A DNA stretch of 64,000 nt, from the NCBI GenBank assembly GCA_964343805.1, contig CAYFLR010000009.1, positions 106,486 to 170,485 of the forward strand, written 5' to 3'. Position numbers and translations under genes: made by a program. The notes under the pieces are model-generated. The model made no database searches. It was not told the DNA's origin and saw only the letters and a program-made list of their open reading frames with translations. Below, piece after piece: positions 8,333-17,891 of the stretch (positions within the stretch are counted from its first letter, which is position 1; each line of letters starts with the position of its first letter). The stretch is from CAYFLR01 sp964343805. Its GTDB lineage: Bacteria > Bdellovibrionota_B > Oligoflexia > CAYFLR01.

Positions 8333-8566
8333 TTATTTAATAATCCTTTTGTAATACCTTTCTATGTCAACTCCAGGAGAGTCAGGGAAAGCCTCGCGCA
8401 TAGCCTCAATGACTTCACCCCGATACTTTTTATCCACTACAAACTGATGACGTAAAGAAACCTCTTGGTTAAGTATGTGCTGTCCGAACCTCTGCCCACC
8501 GTTGCGGTTTTCTCTTCGATCAACGTCTTTTAAATATTTCTGTGCTTCTCTTCCCACTTTCTCCAA
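8333..8566 (-). CDS. C-terminal piece of the DUF4175-like protein in a shifted frame
   Basis: From a TTG at 8566 this gives 77 residues, but the same frame stays open upstream to about 8666 with no start codon ('SNAVESLKNRDLKGAGTQIKKTGEQLSEFRQKL…'). That directly continues the protein encoded at 8658-10967. The end 'FVVDKKYRGEVIEAMREAFPDSP…IERYYKRIIK' matches, from memory, the usual C-terminus of large DUF4175-type proteins (an 'EEYR..LLEAMRE..P…..YYEELV' pattern). So I read it as the natural end of that protein after a +1 frameshift, rather than a separate gene. Re-initiation at the TTG is possible, with only a weak AGG upstream. Confidence 0.55.
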   Translation of the reverse strand: MEKVGREAQKYLKDVDRRENRNGGQRFGQHILNQEVSLRHQFVVDKKYRGEVIEAMREAFPDSPGVDIERYYKRIIK

Positions 8567-8657
8567 CTTTTGCCTAAACTCAGACAGTTGCTCTCCAGTT
8601 TTTTTGATCTGAGTTCCTGCGCCCTTTAAATCCCTATTCTTCAGTGATTCAACTGCA

Positions 8658-10967
8658 TTACTTACCTTCTTTCAACTGATTAGCCTGCATTATGGTTCCT
8701 TGCAGTGATTCTATTCCCTTATTCACCCGCTCCATTAAATGATCCACTTTTTGCTGCTGTGATATGTGTTTTTGCCAGGCTGATTCTCCTTGATCTGCTC
8801 CGCTCATATTCTCTGAAATCTGTTTTGCTACACTCTTTTCGATTTGCTCGGCTTCCTTAGTTTGTTCTAACACCTCCTGAAACTTCTCAAACACTTGCGA
8901 GTATTTTTGCTGTTGCATACGAGACATGGACTGATTGATATCTCTCACCTTCTTACTGTACTGATCCATTAATTGACTGAGCTCTTGCTCTATTTGATCC
9001 AGATTATCACTGTCTAGAGAGTTTTCTAATTTATTTAGCAAATCAGACATATTATTCTGTTGCATTCTTTTCATGGCATCTTGATTGGGTGAGAGTAAAG
9101 ACATTTCTGCATACTTTTTACTCATGGCCGCTTGCATTTCTGAAAGGAAAGCTTTCAAGTCTTGCATAGCTTGCTTGATTTTATCTTTTAATGATTGGTC
9201 TCCGGTCTTGCGATATTCTGCAATGAGTGATTCTAACTTTTGGAAAGCTGAAAAGAAATCTTCTGAACGATTGAGTATGTTGGAAATTTCTTGGTTTTGA
9301 ATTATGTCATGGATTAAATAAATCAGATCTTCTTGTACTTCAATTCCCTTGAAAACCTCAGCCCTTTTCTTTGCCCTCAATGCCGCAATGCTTGCTATAT
9401 AATAGTTTCTTAGAGTTGAAATACCATCTCTCAATTTGGTCAATAAAAGCTTATCCACCAACGGATTGGAATACATGGTACCCGCTACTTGATTTAACTC
9501 TCGGGTTATTTCACCGGTGTTCCGCATGAAATGCACAATGGGCAATTTTAAATGTTCCAGGGTTAAAAGATCGGCTAAATTATTTACCAACTTTAACTTG
9601 AGCTTGCGAAGAGAATCAAAAATCTCTTGGTGTTTAGAATAGGCATCATTGATTTTAATCTCTAGCTGATTGGAGACTCCTATATGAGGACCATTAATAA
9701 TATCGTTGTCTACAGCCTCAATCCAGAACCTGATGGCATCTCCGGTTTTAAGCACTAAATTGGCTAACTGCCATCGATACCTCTCTTCATATCTTTTTCG
9801 ATGAATAATAGTAAATGCTCGTATTTTTTCTCTGGCAATAGGCCCTTCATTTATCTGATAGACGAGTTGGATCGAACTCAATCCAAAATCATCTTGCAGC
9901 TTTGTCTGTAAAATCACTACATCCCGATCTGAATAGACTCTTTTAGGATTGAGAACCTGTAAGGAAACAGTGGGCTTTTGATCGGTCAATAATTCGACTT
10001 TGATCTTTTGCACTCCATGACCGGCAATCTTTCTCTGATAAAACTGGTTAAAAACCATATCGCCCGGCTCCATAATGAATAGAGTGGCGGCCGGCTGAGG
10101 CGCCCCCGGCTGTGGCGCCCCCGACTGACTATCTTCTCTGGAACCCTTACTGCTTATTTGGTCTTTTTCATTACCCTTGGAGAAGGGGTAGATCATTTTT
10201 TGTCCCACTTGGGGATGGTAAACAACTGCCCAATTCATATCTGATTGGCCCGATGCACGCCCCTTTAATTCAATCTTAACTTTTGATCCTTTATAGATTG
10301 TTAATTTTTTATTACCCTTAAGCTTTTGGAGGTTCACTTTTCTCGTTGGCCTCTTAGTATATAAAGGCGGGATGACCTCTATTTCCGTAATGGGGACTTC
10401 TATTTCTGATGGGTAAAAAATGTTTACTTGTTTTCTAGCCTGATCCAGACTTTTTGCAAAAGGGATCATGAAATAATCCCGCTGAAGCCAAAATAATCCT
10501 ATATATATTATAAATAATAAAAGAGCTCTTTCTTTCAGAATTCGGGTGTTGATAAAAGCAGAAAGTGAGGGCAATGCAATCTTAGGAATTTTTTTATTTA
10601 ACTCTGCAAGAATTTGGCTGTAAAAATAGGATGTCTTACTTTTCAATTTTTCAGGAGAACTTACCATCTCCCAGTACATACTTAAATAACCCTGCAGGTG
10701 CGGATTTTTTTGCTCTATAAGTCGGACCAGTTTTCCCTCAAAACCACTTGATAAATATTCCGTTTTTTTAAGATATTTATGCTGCTTATATAAAAGCCAC
10801 AGTGTCAGAAAAAGATAGAGACCTGCATTAAAACCAAATAAAAAAAACCAAGCAGGATACAAGAGCCCCATGATCCCAATTAATAATAAATGAGAGAATA
10901 GAGTATAAAGCCTAAATGACTTCTGAAGCCTCTTAATCGAAGAGGAAACGAGTTCTTTAACAATCAA
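8658..10967 (-). CDS. Large DUF4175-like membrane protein with coiled-coil C-terminus (frameshifted at its end)
   Basis: 769 residues from a TTG start 8 bp after the upstream gene. Two hydrophobic segments near residues 20-60 and one near 150-165 ('ALLLFIIYIGLFWL') anchor it. An extracytoplasmic beta-rich part follows (residues about 190-440, with 'PPLYTKRP' and 'DDFGLSSIQLVYQIN', typical of DUF4175 proteins), and then a long Gln/Met/Glu-rich coiled coil (470-769). The expected last 110 residues lie in another frame at 8333-8666. Residues near 285-295 hold a GC-rich 'GAPQPGAPQP' repeat. DUF4175 proteins often sit with MoxR/BatA-type genes, but none is here. Function unknown, probably envelope-related. 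Confidence 0.7.
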   Translation of the reverse strand: MIVKELVSSSIKRLQKSFRLYTLFSHLLLIGIMGLLYPAWFFLFGFNAGLYLFLTLWLLYKQHKYLKKTEYLSSGFEGKLVRLIEQKNPHLQGYLSMYWEMVSSPEKLKSKTSYFYSQILAELNKKIPKIALPSLSAFINTRILKERALLLFIIYIGLFWLQRDYFMIPFAKSLDQARKQVNIFYPSEIEVPITEIEVIPPLYTKRPTRKVNLQKLKGNKKLTIYKGSKVKIELKGRASGQSDMNWAVVYHPQVGQKMIYPFSKGNEKDQISSKGSREDSQSGAPQPGAPQPAATLFIMEPGDMVFNQFYQRKIAGHGVQKIKVELLTDQKPTVSLQVLNPKRVYSDRDVVILQTKLQDDFGLSSIQLVYQINEGPIAREKIRAFTIIHRKRYEERYRWQLANLVLKTGDAIRFWIEAVDNDIINGPHIGVSNQLEIKINDAYSKHQEIFDSLRKLKLKLVNNLADLLTLEHLKLPIVHFMRNTGEITRELNQVAGTMYSNPLVDKLLLTKLRDGISTLRNYYIASIAALRAKKRAEVFKGIEVQEDLIYLIHDIIQNQEISNILNRSEDFFSAFQKLESLIAEYRKTGDQSLKDKIKQAMQDLKAFLSEMQAAMSKKYAEMSLLSPNQDAMKRMQQNNMSDLLNKLENSLDSDNLDQIEQELSQLMDQYSKKVRDINQSMSRMQQQKYSQVFEKFQEVLEQTKEAEQIEKSVAKQISENMSGADQGESAWQKHISQQQKVDHLMERVNKGIESLQGTIMQANQLKEGK

Positions 10968-10975
10968 AATAAAAC

Positions 10976-11815
10976 CTATACATAGGAGAGGATATCCTGA
11001 ATTACGACCTCTTTATCAACCTCATTAAGAATTTCATGGAAAAAACCTGGATACTCAATATAGTCCTTATGAGGAGTATTTAGATTGGCATAAAAGGCCT
11101 TTACCTTAGCTACACTGACCAATTGATCATCACCTGCTTGAAAAATATAAGTAGGAATTCTCATTTCGGCAGCGAGATCTTTTGCCCCTTCCACGGCTTG
11201 ATAAAATTCAACCATGAGATTAAGAGTCATTTTCTTTTGCCTTAAGGGATCATTATCAATATGTTCCAGCATTTTCTCACAATGAGTGAGCGTTCCTTTG
11301 GGAAGCATTTGACTCACATATAGTTGGGGAAGAATACTAGACATCAAAATCACCGAAGGAGCAAGTAAAGTAGCCCAATTATCTTCAATACCAACACTCG
11401 GCGAGCTGAGCATTAATTTCTTAATTCTCTGTGGCTTTCTGACTGAATAATAACAACTGATGAGCCCCCCCATACTATGAGCAAATAGGGAGATCTGTTT
11501 TTCTTGCTCCCAACGGCATATATTTTCCACAACCCGGTTCAAATCATCCACATAATCGGTGAATAGGTCTACATGCCCTCTTAGACCCGTAGAGCGACCA
11601 TGGCCGCGTAAATCAAATCCATATACAACAAACCCTTTGCTCGCTAATACCTCCTCTAAATGTTCGTAATTCATACTGTGTTCCAGTAATCCATGGACTA
11701 TTAAAAACACTCCTTTTTTCTTTCTCAGATTGTTTTTAGCCGTACGATGGTAAAGAAGTCTAATTTTCTGATGGGATAATTTTATTGATCCAAAACGGGT
11801 GTTAAGTTTACTCAA
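10976..11815 (-). CDS. Alpha/beta hydrolase, monoacylglycerol lipase / lysophospholipase-like (serine aminopeptidase S33 group)
   Basis: 279 residues. The whole fold is visible: 'VFLIVHGLLEHSMNYEHL' (oxyanion region), 'VYGFDLRGHGRSTG', nucleophile elbow 'FAHSMGG' with Ser near 116, acid 'FQAGDDQLV' with Asp near 227, and His in 'YPGFFHEIL' near 262. This set is typical of bacterial monoglyceride lipases and lysophospholipase L2 relatives. No signal peptide, so probably cytosolic or membrane-associated. It starts at TTG 11815 with AAGGGG upstream and is first in the minus-strand operon leading to the DUF4175-like gene. The exact lipid substrate cannot be told. Confidence 0.85.
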   Translation of the reverse strand: MSKLNTRFGSIKLSHQKIRLLYHRTAKNNLRKKKGVFLIVHGLLEHSMNYEHLEEVLASKGFVVYGFDLRGHGRSTGLRGHVDLFTDYVDDLNRVVENICRWEQEKQISLFAHSMGGLISCYYSVRKPQRIKKLMLSSPSVGIEDNWATLLAPSVILMSSILPQLYVSQMLPKGTLTHCEKMLEHIDNDPLRQKKMTLNLMVEFYQAVEGAKDLAAEMRIPTYIFQAGDDQLVSVAKVKAFYANLNTPHKDYIEYPGFFHEILNEVDKEVVIQDILSYV

Positions 11816-12050
11816 GTGTGATACCCCTTTAATAATGTTAAAAGCCCTTTTAATATTTTATCCCATCAATAATATTAAGTAAAATTTTATATCTCCCAAA
11901 ATAAGGAGCCATTAAATTCGGCTGACCATCACTCTATTCAGAAAACAACCCACCTAACACCTTGTTAAAATTATATTTTTACTTTATTTCTAACAAAAAT
12001 TCAGCACATACCGATAAGTAATTAAGTACCTATTAACGTTGGAGGACGTC

Positions 12051-14087
12051 TTGAATAAACTATCAATTTGGTCAACAATCATAATTTTGCTCGCTTTTGT
12101 AGGTTGTAAAAGCCGAACCAATTTTCACGTGGCCTCAGTTTCCAAGGCGGCTGACAAAGGTGCCACCAAAGTTCAAAATTCAGAAAACTTAACCAAAAAG
12201 CTTGAACAGGTTTTCTCCTCCACCACTGTAGAATCCAATAAACTGGATATGGAAATTGACAATCTAACAGTTGTCCATAACCTCAAAATGAAACAATATC
12301 GTTACAAAAGTGCCCAAACTTACACTCAGATAGAACGCCCATTAATCACTCAACGTTTTACTCAAGGTCAAGTTGGAGATGTCATCACCAAGAACTTCCA
12401 ACAAAATGAATCTGGTATTCTTGATATCCTTATTGTGATAGATAACTCCAGCTCTATGAGACACGAGCAGGAAAATGTTTCTACCAAACTCCAGAGTTTA
12501 CTCACTTATGTTAAAGATAGTAACTGGCAAATTGGCGTCGTCACAACCGATCCAGCTGATCCTTGCACTAGAGGAATCGTTAAAAAGGGTGATTCTGATG
12601 CAGAAGAAGCTTTTAAAAAAGCAATTAACGCCGGCATATCAGGAGATGGAACAGAGCAAGGTGTAAGACAAGCAGTCGTTGGCCTTCAGTGTTATTCCAA
12701 TTCTTGGTTAAGAGATGACTCTACCTTGGCAGTATTAATCATTAGTGATGAAGATAATTGTAGTAATAGAACTCAATGTGGAGATCAACCTTGGTCGACT
12801 CCTGATTTTCTACTAGATTACCTCGAAGAAATTAGAACCCCTAAAGTGGATGCCCGCGTTTATGGTCTTTTTTGGGTCCCTGGTAAGTCTTGCAGCACTG
12901 CCTACTTTGAAGCTATTCATTATCAAGAATTGGTAGATGCAACAGATGGCACCTCTGGCTCAGTTTGTGAAGAAGACTACTCAGATATCTTAAGCTCCAT
13001 ATCTGAAAATGTAGCAGACATCCTCAAAAATCAGTTTGATCTAGGATCCATTCCCGATGCAGGAAGCATCAAAGTCTACGTAAATGATGAATTACAATTA
13101 GGTGGTTATTCAGTAAGTGGACAAACCCTTAACTTCAACCCTTCTCCTGCTAAAGGTTCTGAAATCAGAGTTGAATTCACAAAAGGAAGCAGCGAAGTAA
13201 TTTCCGAGTTCCAACTGTCTCATCAAGCAGCTATTGATACTTTGAGAATAACAGCTAACGGCACCGCCATTGATGCCACTAAATTCGAATATGATGCCGC
13301 AACTCAATTAATAGCTTTTGCAGAACCCCCAGCAGCTAATGCTGAAGTAGTGTTTGTCTACCGAGAAGACCGCCCCTTATTAGACAAGTTTTTTGTTGGT
13401 AATAGAGTTGCTGATCCAAAAGGAATCCGTCTCTTAGCAAATCGAGAGCCTCTTGATTACGACTATATTCAAGGGAAAGTTATAGCCAGAACTCCTCCAC
13501 CAGATAGTTCAACCATCACTCTTTCTTTTGAAAAATTAGGTGATCCAGTCCTTGCGTATATGTTTTCTAATGAAAATGGCATTGAACTAGAAGCCGTTGA
13601 TAAAGAGACAGGAGATGGTATTCATTTTGAGTATTTTGAAGAGTATATTGTGTTTGATGAAGAAGATTTCAAAGTAGATCGAGAAATCCAAATAGTTCAA
13701 AAATATGACACCCTTTCTGAGCATGGCTTTGAACTTCCTCACACTCCTATAGCTAATACCGTAAAGGTTACTGCCGGCGATGTAGTTTGTGAAGGAGCAG
13801 ATGTAGAAATCGATGGGAAAAACGCTACTTTTAAATGCAATTTCAAACAGTATTCCAACCTGGAAATTACCTATGATCATATCACTGCCCATCATCAAGA
13901 ATTTAAAATGGAGCAGGTGAAACGAATTGACAATACCAGATGGACAGTTCTGCAAAATGGAAAACCGGCAGAAGGGTTCAAAAGAAAAGGAACCACGATT
14001 GCCTTTGACGAGGAACTCCCCCCTCAAACAGAGATTAAAATTATTGTTGAATGGGATAATGATAATCCTCCTAAAAAGGATGACTGA
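12051..14087 (+). CDS. Lipoprotein with von Willebrand factor A domain and five repeated beta modules
   Basis: 678 residues from TTG 12051; the GGAGG at 12041-12045 fits this start and lies inside any earlier one. Lipobox 'LAFVGC' (Cys near 20). A VWA domain begins near residue 130 with the MIDAS-type 'DILIVIDNSSSMRHEQ' and includes 'IGVVTTDPADPC' and 'LAVLIISDEDNCS'. After it come five repeats of about 45 residues, each of the form 'D.I.V..NG..L....Y…..I.F..PP…..V.V.Y' (for example starting near 'SIKVYVNDELQLGGYSV', 'TLRITANGTAIDATKFEY' and 'GIRLLANREPLDYDYI'). VWA proteins of this sort usually bind partners through a metal. Likely a surface adhesion or assembly protein. Confidence 0.75.
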   Translation: MNKLSIWSTIIILLAFVGCKSRTNFHVASVSKAADKGATKVQNSENLTKKLEQVFSSTTVESNKLDMEIDNLTVVHNLKMKQYRYKSAQTYTQIERPLITQRFTQGQVGDVITKNFQQNESGILDILIVIDNSSSMRHEQENVSTKLQSLLTYVKDSNWQIGVVTTDPADPCTRGIVKKGDSDAEEAFKKAINAGISGDGTEQGVRQAVVGLQCYSNSWLRDDSTLAVLIISDEDNCSNRTQCGDQPWSTPDFLLDYLEEIRTPKVDARVYGLFWVPGKSCSTAYFEAIHYQELVDATDGTSGSVCEEDYSDILSSISENVADILKNQFDLGSIPDAGSIKVYVNDELQLGGYSVSGQTLNFNPSPAKGSEIRVEFTKGSSEVISEFQLSHQAAIDTLRITANGTAIDATKFEYDAATQLIAFAEPPAANAEVVFVYREDRPLLDKFFVGNRVADPKGIRLLANREPLDYDYIQGKVIARTPPPDSSTITLSFEKLGDPVLAYMFSNENGIELEAVDKETGDGIHFEYFEEYIVFDEEDFKVDREIQIVQKYDTLSEHGFELPHTPIANTVKVTAGDVVCEGADVEIDGKNATFKCNFKQYSNLEITYDHITAHHQEFKMEQVKRIDNTRWTVLQNGKPAEGFKRKGTTIAFDEELPPQTEIKIIVEWDNDNPPKKDD

Positions 14088-14170
14088 TAACATTCTTCAC
14101 TGTTTTGGACAAATCTGTTCCTAAATTACAAAAATAGACCTATCTTTTTTAAAATATTTACAAAAATCAC

Positions 14171-14198
14171 TTGCAATAAAACCTCTGCCTAGTATTCT
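14171..14198 (+). promoter_or_regulatory. Possible sigma70 promoter for the OFA transporter gene
   Basis: TTGCAA (14171-14176), a 16-nt spacer and TATTCT (14193-14198), about 50 bp before ATG 14250, which carries a strong AGGAGG site. The -10 box is weak. Confidence 0.35.
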
Positions 14199-14249
14199 AC
14201 TTCTATCACGTATTCTTATCTATTATCGGATACTTAATCAGGAGGTTTT

Positions 14250-15710
14250 ATGGATCAGAAGAATTATGACTCGTCACGTTGGTGGGTAGTAGTAGGAGCT
14301 CTTTTATTACAACTTTGTTTAGGAGCGATTTACGCTTGGGGTGCATTCACCACCACTTTGCAGTCGAATAAAGCCGCCTTATCAATATCTTATGCCCCTT
14401 CTTACAGTGGCGCTGATGCATCTAAACACTCTTTTACCTTAGGTAGGATTGCAGATCCCAAAGGCAAACTGGCTAAAGAAACTGATTTAGAACGCAAAAA
14501 ACTGCTGAAAGCTGAAATTCAAAATATAAAACAAGAGTCAATGGCCTCTCTCAATATTAAAGAGGAATTCTGGAAAAAGAACTACTTTGGCTTTACTGGA
14601 AAACAAACCAGTTGGATTTTTGCTGTAGGTCTTTTCTGCTTTGCTATCACCATGATATTAGCGGGTCGTCTGCAAGATAAATATGGTCCACGAAAAGTAG
14701 CTCTTATGGGTGGTGTAACTGTGGCCGTTGGATATATTTTAGGTGGACTTCTTAGCGGAACAAGTTTCTGGGCTATGCTCTTTTTCATTGGAGTGATAGG
14801 TGGTATAGGAATCGGCTTGGGCTATGTATGTCCAATTGCTGCCTGTATGAAATGGTTCCCCGATAAAGCAGGTCTCGTTACTGGATTAGCGGTAGCAGGC
14901 TTTGGAGCCGGTGCATTTTTCTTTGTAAAGCTAGCAGGATCTTGGGGTAACTTAGTTGCTACAACAGGTATCCACAATACCTTTTTAGTATTTGGTGTTA
15001 TCTTCCTCGTTGCTTGTATAATTGGAGCTCTACTCCTATCTGATCCTCCAGAAGGATATAAACCTGCTGGTTGGGAACCACCACAAGCTGCCGCTGGATC
15101 TGGTGCTCCTGCTGTAAAAGACCTTAAACAAGGTGAAATCGTAAAAACTGTGACATTTTGGCTTCCCTGGTTAGCTTTCGTATTTAGTGCAGGCTGTGGT
15201 CTGATGGTTATTAAATGCTTAAAGAACTTTGGTGTAAATGAAATTGGTATGTCTGCCGCCATCGCCGGTAGCGCTCTCGGTTTACTTTCCCTCTTTAATG
15301 GTCTCGGCCGAATTGTTTGGGGTTCCATTGCAGGTAAAATGGGGGCACGCCTCTCAATTATTGCAATGACCCTGCTACAAGGTGTCATGGCCTTTGCTAT
15401 TTTCTTTATCGGTCGAACAGAGCTTGGTTTAGCCATCGCGGCTTGTTGGCTCGGTTTTAACTTCGGTGGAAACTTTGCACTATTCCCACTTATTACCAAA
15501 GACCTATTTGGAACAAAGTACTTTGGCCAAAACTATGGTGCTATGTTTACAGCCTACGGTATTGGTGGAATTGCAGGACCTATCCTTGCCGGTGGTGTTT
15601 GGGACTCAATGCAGACTTTCAAATGGGCATTCTTTATTGCCGCCATCGCATGTCTTTTAGCTGCCGCCTTAGCTTTCATTGCTAAGCCACCTAAAGCTGC
15701 AGAAGCTTAA
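14250..15710 (+). CDS. MFS transporter, OFA (oxalate/formate antiporter) family
   Basis: 486 residues with about 12 membrane helices. Helix 1 has the OFA-like 'RWWVVVGALLLQLCLGAIYAWGAF'. A hydrophilic insert (about 45-105) follows, then 'AGRLQDKYGPRKVALMGG', the MFS motif between helices 2 and 3. Later come 'FNGLGRIVWGSIAGKMGAR' (the symmetric motif in the second half) and 'NFGGNFALFPLITKDLFGTKYFGQNYG', typical of OFA proteins. Members carry small monocarboxylates such as oxalate, formate, lactate or pyruvate. It is convergent with acs, and the terminators lie back to back, so a role in acetate or monocarboxylate use is a reasonable guess only. Confidence 0.88.
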   Translation: MDQKNYDSSRWWVVVGALLLQLCLGAIYAWGAFTTTLQSNKAALSISYAPSYSGADASKHSFTLGRIADPKGKLAKETDLERKKLLKAEIQNIKQESMASLNIKEEFWKKNYFGFTGKQTSWIFAVGLFCFAITMILAGRLQDKYGPRKVALMGGVTVAVGYILGGLLSGTSFWAMLFFIGVIGGIGIGLGYVCPIAACMKWFPDKAGLVTGLAVAGFGAGAFFFVKLAGSWGNLVATTGIHNTFLVFGVIFLVACIIGALLLSDPPEGYKPAGWEPPQAAAGSGAPAVKDLKQGEIVKTVTFWLPWLAFVFSAGCGLMVIKCLKNFGVNEIGMSAAIAGSALGLLSLFNGLGRIVWGSIAGKMGARLSIIAMTLLQGVMAFAIFFIGRTELGLAIAACWLGFNFGGNFALFPLITKDLFGTKYFGQNYGAMFTAYGIGGIAGPILAGGVWDSMQTFKWAFFIAAIACLLAAALAFIAKPPKAAEA

Positions 15711-15737
15711 TCTAAATATACATACTGCTGATAAAAA

Positions 15738-15772
15738 GGCCGCACTCTTTCAGGGAGTGTGGCCTTTTTTTT
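15738..15772 (+). terminator. Intrinsic terminator of the OFA transporter gene
   Basis: Stem GGCCGCACTC / GAGTGTGGCC (15738-15747 with 15755-15764) with one G-U pair, followed by eight Ts. Confidence 0.85.
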
Positions 15773-15795
15773 AATGTGCACGCCACAGGGCACAT

Positions 15796-15831
15796 AAAAA
15801 AAGCCCCCTTAACCGAAGTTAAGGAGGCTCT
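15796..15831 (-). terminator. Intrinsic terminator of acs
   Basis: On the minus strand GCCTCCTTAAC, TTCG loop, GTTAAGGGGGC, then a run of Ts. It lies 25-60 bp after the acs stop codon. Confidence 0.85.
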
Positions 15832-15855
15832 TAAGTCTATTTAATTATCTATCGT

Positions 15856-17796
15856 CTATTTTTTATTGAGACGATTTTCAATTAAATTATCAACTACACT
15901 TGGATCTGCCAATGTACTTGTGTCTCCAAGGTTTGTAGTTTCGTTAGCACCAATCTTTCTCAAGATACGACGCATGATTTTACCAGAACGAGTCTTTGGT
16001 AAACCTGGTGCATATTGGATAAGATCTGGAGTAGCGATTGGACCAATTTCAGAACGAACCAGCTTACGAAGAGCTTGAGTTAATTCTTCAGTTGGCTCAG
16101 ATCCTGCCATTAAGGTAACATAAGCGTAAATACCTTGTCCTTTAATATCATGTGGATATCCAACAACAGCTGCTTCTGCCACATGCTCATTAAGGATCAA
16201 TGCACTTTCAACTTCTGCAGTACCCATGCGATGTCCAGATACGTTAATAACGTCATCAACACGACCGGTAATCCAGTAGTAGCCATCTTCATCTCTACGG
16301 GCACCATCACCTGTAAAGTATTTACCTTTGAAAGCGGAGAAATAGGTATCGAAGAATCTTTGGTGATCTCCGTATACTGTTCTCATCATTCCTGGCCATG
16401 GATGTTTAATAGCCAAAACGCCACTAGCAGCGCCTTCTTTAACGTTACCTTCGTTATCTAAAATCTCAGGTTGAACACCGAAGAATGGACGAGTTGCAGA
16501 CCCTGGCTTAAGTTTTGTACAACCAGCTAGTGGAGTAATAAGGATTCCACCAGTCTCTGTTTGCCACCAAGTATCAACAATTGGGCATCTCTGCTCACCA
16601 ACGGTGTGGTAGTACCATTCCCAAGCTTCTGGGTTAATTGGTTCACCCACAGATCCGAGAAGTTTAAGAGATTTACGAGATGTTTTTTCAACAAATTCTT
16701 TACCTGCTCCCATAAGAGCTCTAATAGCTGTTGGAGCAGTATAGAAAATATTTACTTGATGCTTATCAACTACTTGCCAGAAGCGAGATGCATCAGGATA
16801 AGTTGGAACACCTTCGAACATTAATGTTTGAGCACCATTAGCTAATGGTCCATAAACAATGTATGTATGTCCAGTTACCCAACCAACGTCAGCTGTACAC
16901 CAGTAAACATCACCATCATGATAATCGAAAACATATTTATGGGTCATTGCTGCGTAAACTGCGTATCCACCAGTTGTGTGAACAACACCTTTTGGTTTAC
17001 CAGTTGATCCAGATGTATAAAGAATAAATAGTGGATCTTCAGCAGCCATTGGCTCTGGAGCACATTCGGTGGAAGCTTTTTCACATGCTTCATGATACCA
17101 AACATCTCTATCGTTAGTCCAAGAGATATCTCCACCAGTTCTTTTTACAACCATTACGGTATGAACATTTGGACAGCTCTCAAGAGCCTTATCGGTGTTA
17201 GCTTTTAAAGGAACGGGCTTCTTGCCACGGAGACCTTCATCAGCTGTAATAACAACACGACAATCAGAGTCTAAAATACGATCTTTAAGAGCTTCTGGAG
17301 AGAATCCACCAAATACGATTGAGTGGATTGCACCAATTCTGGTACAAGCAAGCATAGCAACTGCTGCTTCAGGAACCATTGGCATATAAATAGAAACACG
17401 ATCGCCCTTCTTTACACCACGCTCTTTAAGAGCATTAGCAAAGCGACAAACTTTTTCGTGCAATTCTTTATATGTGATTTTTGCATCTTCTTCTGGAGAA
17501 TCACCTTCCCAGATGATAGCAGTTTGATCACCACGTTTCTCTAGGTGACGGTCTAAGCAGTTATAGCTCATATTTAATTCAGCACCGTCAAACCAACGGA
17601 TTTTCGCCTCATGAAAATCCCAATCACACACCTTATCCCATGGCTTAGACCATGTGATGAATTCTTTGGCTCTCTCAGCCCAAAATCCTTCTGGATCATC
17701 GATAGATTGCTTGTACATTGCTTGATACTTCTCTTCAGAAATATGAGCTTTGGCTGCAAAATCCGAATTCACATCATAAACTTTTTCGTCAGACAT
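15856..17796 (-). CDS. acs: Acetyl-CoA synthetase (acetate-CoA ligase, AMP-forming)
   Basis: 646 residues, the normal Acs length. Makes acetyl-CoA from acetate, ATP and CoA via acetyl-AMP. Motifs: N-terminal 'WFDGAELNMSYNCLDRHL', phosphate-binding 'LFILYTSGSTGKPKGVVHTTGGYAVYAA' near 265-290, 'DVGWVTGHTYIVYGPL' and 'YTAPTAIRALM', then 'VDTWWQTETGG' near 415, 'YFTGDGARRDEDGYYWITGRVDDVINVSGHR' near 500-530, and the C-terminal 'PKTRSGKIMRRILRKI' with the catalytic Lys (about 613) that is acetylated in known enzymes. GGAGGG precedes ATG 17796. It has its own predicted promoter and terminator. Confidence 0.97.
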   Translation of the reverse strand: MSDEKVYDVNSDFAAKAHISEEKYQAMYKQSIDDPEGFWAERAKEFITWSKPWDKVCDWDFHEAKIRWFDGAELNMSYNCLDRHLEKRGDQTAIIWEGDSPEEDAKITYKELHEKVCRFANALKERGVKKGDRVSIYMPMVPEAAVAMLACTRIGAIHSIVFGGFSPEALKDRILDSDCRVVITADEGLRGKKPVPLKANTDKALESCPNVHTVMVVKRTGGDISWTNDRDVWYHEACEKASTECAPEPMAAEDPLFILYTSGSTGKPKGVVHTTGGYAVYAAMTHKYVFDYHDGDVYWCTADVGWVTGHTYIVYGPLANGAQTLMFEGVPTYPDASRFWQVVDKHQVNIFYTAPTAIRALMGAGKEFVEKTSRKSLKLLGSVGEPINPEAWEWYYHTVGEQRCPIVDTWWQTETGGILITPLAGCTKLKPGSATRPFFGVQPEILDNEGNVKEGAASGVLAIKHPWPGMMRTVYGDHQRFFDTYFSAFKGKYFTGDGARRDEDGYYWITGRVDDVINVSGHRMGTAEVESALILNEHVAEAAVVGYPHDIKGQGIYAYVTLMAGSEPTEELTQALRKLVRSEIGPIATPDLIQYAPGLPKTRSGKIMRRILRKIGANETTNLGDTSTLADPSVVDNLIENRLNKK

Positions 17797-17891
17797 TTAG
17801 AATCCCTCCTCAACTGAAAATTAAGATCCATATACATCGCCGCAGGCATCTTGCCTTGCAACGGTTATCAACACAAAGAATAGGTCACATA

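Noticed and set aside
12530..12545. Third copy of the 36-bp stop-codon element (ATTGGCGTCGTCACAA)
   Set aside because: Only the first eight or so bases match, and it lies inside the VWA coding sequence.
13587..14093. 168-codon minus-strand frame opposite the VWA lipoprotein
   Set aside because: No start signal and no recognisable domain; the plus-strand gene has clear motifs.
14822..15499. 225-codon minus-strand frame opposite the OFA transporter
   Set aside because: Pro/Ala-rich translation with no ribosome binding site; it is the shadow of a well-supported membrane protein gene.
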